Below are positions 5,856-9,821 of a DNA stretch of 9,821 nucleotides, one piece after another. The translations under genes were made by a program, and so were the position numbers. Each line of letters opens with the position of its first letter. Position 1 is the first letter of the stretch. A model generated the notes under the pieces. It was not told where the DNA came from and did not search any database. It was given only the letters and a program-made list of their open reading frames with translations. The DNA comes from CAYMUN01 sp964440265. GTDB lineage: Bacteria; Patescibacteriota; Saccharimonadia; Saccharimonadales; UBA4665. The stretch lies in NCBI GenBank assembly GCA_964440265.1, contig CAYTRU010000041.1, positions 1 through 9,821 on the forward strand, read 5' to 3'.

Positions 5856-5861
5856 TGGGGC

Positions 5862-6092
5862 ATGGGAATATTCGATAGTTTTTTAGGTGACATCCAAAAG
5901 GAAATCCGCCAAGCCACGACCATTGTCAACACCGTCAAGTCCGGGGCAGCCAAGGTGGTGGACGCTATTGATAATGTCGAAGACAAAGTTAATAACTTGC
6001 CAAGTGAGGCAGAGATAAAAAAGAAGCTAAAGCAAAGTCTAAAAACTACCAAACCGACCGAGCCGAAGCAAAACGAAGAGCTGACTAGTTGA
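5862..6092 (+). CDS. Hypothetical 76-aa helical, lysine-rich protein
   Basis: I do not recognise this family. The sequence begins MGIFDSFLGDIQKEIRQ and is almost free of prolines through residue 46, with a heptad-like spread of Ile/Val/Leu (TIVNTVKSGAAKVVDAI, then NVEDKVNNL), which suggests one or two amphipathic helices. Residues 50-76 are Lys-rich with a Pro/Thr/Glu end, probably disordered. No signal peptide, Cys or membrane helix, so cytoplasmic or membrane-surface. It is divergent from tatA over 111 bp and convergent with the sortase gene, whose last 8 bp it overlaps. It ends with TGA, the clearest evidence in the window that TGA is a stop here. The extended -10 placed 6 nt before the ATG supports it as a real gene. 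Confidence 0.65.
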   Translation: MGIFDSFLGDIQKEIRQATTIVNTVKSGAAKVVDAIDNVEDKVNNLPSEAEIKKKLKQSLKTTKPTEPKQNEELTS

Positions 6093-6750
6093 TCCGCTTG
6101 GTGACGATGATCAGCCGGTTATTGTACTGATGGGAGCTGGTATCAAACACCCCCTCGCAGGTGATCAGGTTTAGCTGGCTAGCAATATCATCTCTTTGTG
6201 CGAGTAAGAAGTCGGCCGCCTGAGCCTTCGGTAGCTCCTCTTTGTCTACCACTTTAAACTTTCGTACCGAGTCGTCACCAAATTGTACCGTCACTTCGTC
6301 ACCTTGCTGGAGACTACCAAGTTTTGCAAATAGTGCGGAGCCATATCGAGCACTCACATGCCCGACGATGATACTTAGGCCTTTATCGCCTGGCTTGGCG
6401 CTGCCGACGAACCACCCAGCATAATTCACATTTGATGGTGTGCCGATCTCCTTATTATTGCTCTCGCCAACTTTCTGAATAAAACCATCCACGCCAATAG
6501 ACGAGATTAGTATTTTCTTTGGCTGATCGGCAGGCACGTCGGAGAGGGCATTTTTTGGTACCGGCTTTTCATCTGGCTTCACGTTTGAAGTGGTAATGAC
6601 TGTGTGAGGATCGGGCGTCTTAGCCGTGCCTTGCGTGTGGCTGTACCAGTCTGAAAGATACAACAAGGCGTAACCGACAAGGCACAGTCCGATGAGCAGA
6701 AAGACAAAGTCGAGCTTAGTAAAGCGGCGTTTACCCGGTCTGGCGGCCAC
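6085..6750 (-). CDS. Sortase (membrane-anchored cysteine transpeptidase)
   Basis: A 221-aa sortase: it cleaves an LPxTG-like motif in a secreted protein and transfers the protein to a cell-surface acceptor. A basic N-terminus (KRRFTK) leads into a transmembrane anchor at about 14-32, then a Pro/Lys-rich linker to about 78 and the catalytic barrel. The triad is visible: His131 (IIVGHVS), Cys198 (NLITCEG) and Arg212 (QYNNRLIIV). The core with TPSNVNYAGWF and a TCEGVFD active site resembles class D to F enzymes; I cannot fix the class. The start overlaps the 3' end of the preceding gene by 20 bp, and that gene encodes an APNTG-anchored substrate, so this looks like a dedicated sortase-substrate pair. 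It is last gene of the operon started near 7282. Stop TAG. Confidence 0.93.
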   Translation of the reverse strand: MAARPGKRRFTKLDFVFLLIGLCLVGYALLYLSDWYSHTQGTAKTPDPHTVITTSNVKPDEKPVPKNALSDVPADQPKKILISSIGVDGFIQKVGESNNKEIGTPSNVNYAGWFVGSAKPGDKGLSIIVGHVSARYGSALFAKLGSLQQGDEVTVQFGDDSVRKFKVVDKEELPKAQAADFLLAQRDDIASQLNLITCEGVFDTSSHQYNNRLIIVTKRIN

Positions 6751-7012
6751 GGTTGATGTAACGTATCACCACGAAGCTAATGACCGAGAAACCGACAATG
6801 CCAGCAATAGTGGGCCATAGTATAGAGGTATGTTGTAATCCCGTATTAGGTGCATTGGCGGTCGTGAACGAGGCCGGACAACCAGACTGATAGGCACAGG
6901 CACCGTAGTTGCCGCTGCCGTAAGTCGCCGCCAGCGCCGTGTGACTGGCACCTGGAGTGAGTAGACTGACCGCGAGGGCTAAAACAAGCAGGTGGCGGAC
7001 TTTAGTAATCAT
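6731..7012 (-). CDS. Small secreted sortase substrate with APNTG anchor
   Basis: A 93-aa precursor with all parts of a cell-wall sorting substrate. A signal peptide (basic MITKVRH, hydrophobic LLVLALAVSLL, likely cleavage after ALA near residue 28) is followed by a very short mature region of about 25 residues rich in Tyr, Gly, Ala and Cys (YGSGNYGACAYQSGC, with Cys39 and Cys45). Then come APNTG at 54-58 (Ala in place of the Leu of LPxTG), a hydrophobic segment at about 63-83 and a basic tail RYINRGR. The mature anchored peptide would be tiny, perhaps a surface cap, an adhesive tip or a pilin-like unit (inference). The adjoining sortase overlaps by 20 bp; the upstream gene ends 2 bp before this start. 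The hydrophobic tail is complete, so there is no truncation. Confidence 0.82.
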   Translation of the reverse strand: MITKVRHLLVLALAVSLLTPGASHTALAATYGSGNYGACAYQSGCPASFTTANAPNTGLQHTSILWPTIAGIVGFSVISFVVIRYINRGRQTG

Positions 7013-7014
7013 GA

Positions 7015-7221
7015 TTAACGACCATAGGATCGAGCGCCATAGTCCTTGCTTTGCGCTAGCTGTGCCGGTTTACCTGGCTGATAGCTAGACAGTTTGAAAA
7101 AGTGATTTGAAAAGGCTGTGATACCGATGGCCCCGACGATAAATATCCCGACATGCTGCAAGAACTCTTTACGATCCATTTCTTTGGTCAAAATTTGCTG
7201 AAACTGCTCTAGTTTATTCAT
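7015..7221 (-). CDS. Small membrane protein with twin-arginine-like RK signal
   Basis: A 68-aa protein: a polar N-terminus of 16 residues, then DRKEFLQ at 16-22, a hydrophobic stretch GIFIVGAIGITAF at 25-37, and a polar tail ending DYGARSYGR. The motif copies the Tat consensus (S/T)RRxFLK with the second Arg as Lys, followed by a moderately hydrophobic h-region as Tat signals have. No signal-peptidase site is obvious, so it may stay as a membrane anchor. I associate proteins of this shape, with YG-containing C-termini, with Saccharibacteria, but the function is unknown to me. tatA/tatC lie 1.3 kb away on the same strand. First gene of the operon: promoter at 7289-7318, leader of about 60 nt, weak Shine-Dalgarno site. 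It precedes the APNTG substrate by 2 bp and thus belongs with the sortase. Confidence 0.75.
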   Translation of the reverse strand: MNKLEQFQQILTKEMDRKEFLQHVGIFIVGAIGITAFSNHFFKLSSYQPGKPAQLAQSKDYGARSYGR

Positions 7222-7283
7222 GGTCTTTGCTTCTAGCCTGGTGTCGTTGTTTTTATATGGAGGCTACGTTTGATAACTCTTAT

Positions 7284-7320
7284 GTTTGACTATACCAATA
7301 GCGAACTGCGTAAGTCAAAC
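7284..7320. repeat. Perfect 8-bp inverted repeat over the sortase-operon promoter
   Basis: GTTTGACT at 7284-7291 and AGTCAAAC at 7313-7320 are perfect complements, 21 bp apart (29 bp centre to centre, near three helical turns). One arm overlaps the -10 and the other the -35 of the minus-strand promoter. A further GTTTGA occurs at 7268-7273, inside the leader. This arrangement is typical of a repressor operator, though it partly follows from the -35 hexamer itself. Confidence 0.5.
7289..7318 (-). promoter_or_regulatory. Promoter of the Tat-like protein / APNTG / sortase operon
   Basis: Minus strand: -35 TTGACT (7313-7318, five of six), 18-bp spacer, extended -10 TGG-TATAGT (hexamer 7289-7294, five of six). 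Predicted start near 7282, giving a leader of about 60 nt before the ATG at 7221. The convergent end of the CBU_0592-like gene is at 7361, so this promoter occupies the gap between the two operons. Confidence 0.75.
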
Positions 7321-7360
7321 TACGTAGGCACACCGACTACGGTTAGATCAAGGTAAGCGC

Positions 7361-7648
7361 TTAGTGAAAAGAGCGCCGTTTTCGAATAGATCTAGCAGCC
7401 CGACGTTCGGTGATGGAGCTGACACCCTTGAGAGCGACAATTGCCCAGACGACATTAAGTAGTATGTTGACGTAGGCTGTCTTGTCGTAAGCATAGATGA
7501 TAAGCAGAATGGCACCGACCAGGTTATCGAGTTCGTACCATAGAGATTTACCTGTCCAGCGGTGGCGGCCGATGCTCGTACGATAAAAGGCGAAAAGAAT
7601 GAACAAGCAGCCGATGATGCCGAGACCGTCAATGAGGTGGGCAGACAT
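7361..7648 (-). CDS. Small three-helix membrane protein, CBU_0592-like
   Basis: A 95-aa protein with three hydrophobic segments at about 5-23, 37-53 and 59-76 and a strongly basic C-terminal tail (ERRAARSIRKRR), which by the positive-inside rule faces the cytoplasm. The pattern DGLGIIGCLFILFAFYRTS, then LWYELDNLVGAILLI, then NILLNVVWAIVALKG matches what I know of the small CBU_0592-like membrane proteins, which have no established function. Its ATG is 3 bp after the stop of the FAD-oxidase gene, so it is translated from the same transcript and may rely on coupling. The context suggests, but does not show, a membrane partner for the peripheral flavoenzyme. No terminator with a clear T-tract follows. 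Confidence 0.7.
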   Translation of the reverse strand: MSAHLIDGLGIIGCLFILFAFYRTSIGRHRWTGKSLWYELDNLVGAILLIIYAYDKTAYVNILLNVVWAIVALKGVSSITERRAARSIRKRRSFH

Positions 7649-7651
7649 AGC

Positions 7652-9292
7652 TTAACTTCTCGGCAAATGATCGTAGAGGTGGTCGAGGCTGTAATCACTG
7701 CGTATCATGGCTTTCAGGTCATCTAGTGAAGTGCCGAATTTAACTCCAGGGTTCAGTGTGGCATACGGGTCAAAGAGCTGTTTTACTTTTTGCAACAGAC
7801 CATAGAGTTCCACCCCATACATTGCTTCCAGATAAGGTGTATGCAGGCGGCCGTCACTAGCTTCGGAGCTGATAGTACCGCCGAGACCAATAACCAGCTT
7901 GTAGTAGGCATCGAGCAGTCGAAAAGCTTTTTGGCGATCGCCTACTTGGCCGAGATTGAGTCGGGGTTGGAGGTGTAGGTTGGCGTCGCCAGCATGTCCC
8001 CAAAGCGCAGATGGTAAGTTCGCGGCTTCCAGCAGGCTGTAAGTACCCTCCATGTATTCTCGTAAACGATCCGGTGGTACCGCGCTATCCTGCAGTAGCG
8101 GCACCGCTCTCAGTAAACCTTCATTATGCCCGATCAGAGTACTGGTGGATTGCCGTAACTTCCAAAACTGTTGTTGTAATTCTGGCTCAGTCGCTACCTG
8201 GACTTCGGTGGCATATTTTTCAAAGATTTTTTGAGCTCGTTTCAAAGATTTTTTGAGCTGACGGTCGCTATTAGTAAACTCTACCAGCAGAGTAACTGTG
8301 GGGAAGGGCGGCTGAATGATCTCTTTGAGTTGGTTCGGATTGAGGTCATGAACCTGCTGCAGAACTTGTTCATTGATAAGCTCAATGGCACTTGGTAAAG
8401 CCGCTAAGGCGCGCAGCTCCAATATGGCATTTTGGGTTTGCTCCAGGCTGTCAAAGTGAGCCAACATAACTGTGGTTTGTGGATTATACGATTCTGTTTT
8501 CAAAACGGCCTCGGTGATAATACCTAAAGTTCCTTGGCTGCCTACAAATAGCGGTGTCAAATCAAACGAACCGTCGCGATGCTTTATATCAGATAAAGCA
8601 TAGCCAGCGTTGTTCCTGACCGTTGTGCCTAGGGTGGCTAACTGCTGCACCAACTCCTGCTGTTCTTCCAGTAAGGTATCTATCGAACGGTAAATTTCAC
8701 CTTCAAAAGTCGCTAGCCCTAGTTTTTTACTAAATTCTCGTTTACTGAGCCGGCGAGTTTCGATCACCTCCCCGTTGGCTAGCACCACTCGCAGGCCGAT
8801 GACATAATTTCGGGTATCACCGTATTTGATGGATTTTTCACCCGAAGCGTTGTTGGCGATAGCACCACCTACCGTTGAATATTCCAAGGAGGCTGGATAA
8901 GGTGGCAAAAAACAGCCGTGCGTGTACAGGGTTTGCTGGAGTTTGCCATAATTGATCCCAGGTTCGACGGTAACGGTGTTGGCTTTGATGTCTAGCTCTA
9001 ATACTCGATTCATGTGTGCCGGAAAAACCAGCATAATGCCGCTGCCCAGCGCGCCGCCAGTTTGGTCAGTACCAGCACCTCGAGGAGTGAGGGGAATGAC
9101 CCGGCCGCGCTCGGCCAATTGCCAGCTGAAGCGCGCTGTTTTGCGGACGTCGTTTTCATTCCGCGGATAGGCTACCAGCGCTGGCGCTAACTGCAAGATA
9201 CTGCCATCGGTCGCGAAATACCGCCGCGCCTCCGTGCTGGTCATTACTTCTCCCAGCAAGTGTTCCTGCAAATAATGTGCTACTTTACTCAT
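7652..9292 (-). CDS. FAD-linked oxidase, GlcD / D-lactate dehydrogenase superfamily
   Basis: A 546-aa flavoenzyme of the VAO/PCMH superfamily that oxidises a 2-hydroxyacid (glycolate, D-lactate, D-2-hydroxyglutarate are family substrates). FAD-binding domain: VAYPRNENDV at 40-49, PRGAGTDQTGGAL at 70-82, STVGGAIANNASGEKSIKYG at 139-158, VGSQGTLGIIT at 250-260. C-terminal cap: LWGHAGDANLHLQP at 430-443 with His433 and His440 (metal/substrate site), GGTISSEASDGRL at 471-483, and LFDPYATLNPGVKFG at 506-520. In the usual GEH-x-DG signature the His after the metal-binding Glu477 is Ala478 here. There is no cysteine-rich Fe-S tail, so electrons must go to a separate partner or to quinone. It is first in a two-gene operon; a TGG-TATTAT at 9344-9352 gives a leader of about 45 nt with AAAGG before the ATG. 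Confidence 0.92.
   Translation of the reverse strand: MSKVAHYLQEHLLGEVMTSTEARRYFATDGSILQLAPALVAYPRNENDVRKTARFSWQLAERGRVIPLTPRGAGTDQTGGALGSGIMLVFPAHMNRVLELDIKANTVTVEPGINYGKLQQTLYTHGCFLPPYPASLEYSTVGGAIANNASGEKSIKYGDTRNYVIGLRVVLANGEVIETRRLSKREFSKKLGLATFEGEIYRSIDTLLEEQQELVQQLATLGTTVRNNAGYALSDIKHRDGSFDLTPLFVGSQGTLGIITEAVLKTESYNPQTTVMLAHFDSLEQTQNAILELRALAALPSAIELINEQVLQQVHDLNPNQLKEIIQPPFPTVTLLVEFTNSDRQLKKSLKRAQKIFEKYATEVQVATEPELQQQFWKLRQSTSTLIGHNEGLLRAVPLLQDSAVPPDRLREYMEGTYSLLEAANLPSALWGHAGDANLHLQPRLNLGQVGDRQKAFRLLDAYYKLVIGLGGTISSEASDGRLHTPYLEAMYGVELYGLLQKVKQLFDPYATLNPGVKFGTSLDDLKAMIRSDYSLDHLYDHLPRS
8218..8259. repeat. 20-bp perfect tandem repeat inside the FAD-oxidase gene
   Basis: The same 20 bases occur at 8218-8237 and 8240-8259, separated by CG (period 22 bp). 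Because 22 is not a multiple of three, the copies are read in two frames: LKKSLK and QKIFEK around residues 346-359, both Lys-rich helix. It looks like a local duplication kept in frame by other changes. Confidence 0.85.
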
Positions 9293-9343
9293 TAGCCTTT
9301 ACCTGTAGACTTTCGTCAAAATATCCCATAGTTTCTAGCAGTC

Positions 9344-9352
9344 ATAATACCA
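9344..9352 (-). promoter_or_regulatory. Extended -10 (TGG TATTAT) for the FAD-oxidase operon
   Basis: Minus strand: TGG directly before TATTAT (five of six). Predicted start near 9337 leaves about 45 nt of leader to the ATG at 9292. No good -35 at 16-18 bp. Confidence 0.45.
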
Positions 9353-9587
9353 CATCAGGCTACCAGTCTGCTTATGGTTGAAGCTTCGAGATTGTTGGTC
9401 CCTCTCTTAATATTATCTATCAGTGCTTGGTTTTTGGTCGATGCTTATAGGTTTTGTCCTGACAATCGTGCGACTTACAGCGCCACGTCGACTATTGATG
9501 GGATGCCTATGATACAGAAATTGGCAACGTACATGTATAGTTGTCGTCAGACTGCTGTAGGAAAATCAACAGATAAGCATAATAACC

Positions 9588-9616
9588 TTGACATTACTAA
9601 CAGAGGCGCCGATAAT
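9588..9616 (+). promoter_or_regulatory. Near-consensus sigma-70-type promoter of the secreted-protein gene
   Basis: -35 TTGACA (9588-9593, six of six), 17-bp spacer, -10 GATAAT (9611-9616, five of six). Predicted start near 9623, about 44 nt before the ATG at 9667. This is the best -35/-10 pair in the window. Confidence 0.75.
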
Positions 9617-9635
9617 AAAAACTGTAGTAGTTTTT
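9617..9635. repeat. Perfect 7-bp inverted repeat at the predicted transcription start
   Basis: AAAAACT and AGTTTTT are perfect complements around GTAGT. The dyad adjoins the -10 and covers the predicted start, so it could be an operator. With only one C-G pair per stem it is weak as a terminator. Confidence 0.5.
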
Positions 9636-9666
9636 AACAAAAACCTCAGAAAGCTAGAGCAGCGAT

Positions 9667-9821
9667 ATGCGGGAGTACCAATCAGCAGGGAGGCGGCTAT
9701 CAGTTGCAGCGTTGACGTTGCTATTCGCCGTATCCTTCGGCTTTTCTTTGTATAGTCCATCACTAGTCCATGCTCAAACCACCACAACCAAGTATTTGAA
9801 TGGGAAGATTGTGTTTGATAG
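9667..9821 (+). CDS. Secreted protein with signal peptide, 3' end outside window
   Basis: The frame from the ATG at 9667 is open to the window edge (51 full codons). It begins with a basic n-region (MREYQSAGRR), a hydrophobic core LSVAALTLLFAVSFGFSLY, and SLVHA-QTTTT, a good signal-peptidase-I site after VHA near residue 38. The mature start is QTTTTKYLNGKIVFD. GRRL before the core has two arginines, but without the FLK part of a Tat motif, so Sec export is more likely. The near-consensus promoter 44 nt upstream of the ATG supports it. The ribosome binding site is weak. The function cannot be told from this part; a Thr-rich mature start is common in surface or wall-associated proteins. Confidence 0.7.
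   Translation, partial: MREYQSAGRRLSVAALTLLFAVSFGFSLYSPSLVHAQTTTTKYLNGKIVFD

Larger units (their letters stand above)
9293..9666. other. 374-bp divergent intergenic region
   Basis: It separates the minus-strand FAD-oxidase gene from the plus-strand secreted-protein gene and holds a promoter for each (9344-9352 minus; 9588-9616 plus). An 87-codon plus-strand ORF at 9374-9637 begins with a hydrophobic stretch (LLVPLLILSISAWFLVDAYRF), but it has no ribosome binding site or leaderless -10, its second half has no recognisable character, and the best promoter of the region lies inside its 3' end. I therefore do not call it as a gene, though a small exported peptide cannot be excluded. Confidence 0.55.

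Noticed and set aside
5862..6092. TGA as a glycine codon (code 25) as in Gracilibacteria/SR1
   Set aside because: TGA ends this ORF at a natural convergent boundary, and none of the long genes contains an in-frame TGA, so the standard bacterial code fits.
7330..7360. Intrinsic terminator between the CBU_0592-like gene and the next operon
   Set aside because: Only a 5-bp stem (CGTAG/CTACG) and a short AAGCGCTT palindrome are present, with no T-tract.
9374..9637. 87-codon plus-strand ORF with a hydrophobic start
   Set aside because: No ribosome binding site or leaderless -10, no recognisable second half, and the strongest promoter of the region (TTGACA-N17-GATAAT) lies inside its 3' end.
9667..9710. 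Twin-arginine signal in the secreted protein at the right edge (GRRLSVAAL)
   Set aside because: Two arginines are present, but the following FLK-type residues are absent and the core is strongly hydrophobic with a normal AxA-like cleavage site, which favours Sec.

Overview
The window most likely comes from a Patescibacteria/CPR genome, probably Saccharibacteria (TM7). This is inference from gene content: a two-gene TatA+TatC system without TatB, a small 'RKEFL…SYGR' membrane protein of a type I associate with that group, a sortase beside one tiny APNTG-anchored substrate, and very compact gene packing. TAA, TAG and TGA all appear as stops (TGA ends the gene at 5862-6092), which fits the standard bacterial code and not the UGA=Gly code of Gracilibacteria/SR1.

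Left third (1 to about 3600) is visibly AT-richer and looks like accessory DNA under decay. It has the 3' part of a 2-hydroxyacid-dehydrogenase-like gene whose catalytic Arg/Glu/His appear replaced, followed 3 bp later by a DAO-type FAD oxidoreductase. A 410-bp stretch then holds two very small ORFs. Next is a RibD/DHFR-like reductase flanked by two 28-bp imperfect direct repeats, and a HAD hydrolase on the minus strand broken by one in-frame TAG that sits in the loop of a perfect 7-bp inverted repeat.

Middle (3600 to 5750): a DJ-1/PfpI-superfamily gene with a strong ribosome binding site, followed by the collapsed remnant of a second DJ-1 paralogue (its first about 12 and last about 34 codons, out of frame). 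Convergent to these are tatA and tatC; TatC has an unusual basic Pro/Ala/Arg tail of about 95 residues.

Right part (5750 to 9821): a 76-aa helical hypothetical gene, apparently leaderless, stands divergent to tatA. Convergent to it is a three-gene minus-strand envelope operon (Tat-like RK signal protein, APNTG sortase substrate, sortase), driven by a good promoter whose -35 and -10 are each overlapped by one arm of a perfect 8-bp inverted repeat. Then come a FAD-linked oxidase (GlcD/D-lactate dehydrogenase superfamily) and a small CBU_0592-like membrane protein in one operon. At the right edge a secreted protein begins, preceded by a near-consensus promoter, and runs off the window.

Most striking overall: four genes (1868+, 2104+, 3435-, 5862+) carry a -10-like hexamer exactly 6 nt before the ATG and no Shine-Dalgarno site, three of them with an extended TGN. 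This suggests leaderless mRNAs are common here. Physiologically the right side combines export (Tat), surface anchoring (sortase) and a peripheral flavin dehydrogenase, which fits a reduced, surface-dependent cell. No CRISPR array, tRNA, rRNA or insertion sequence was seen.
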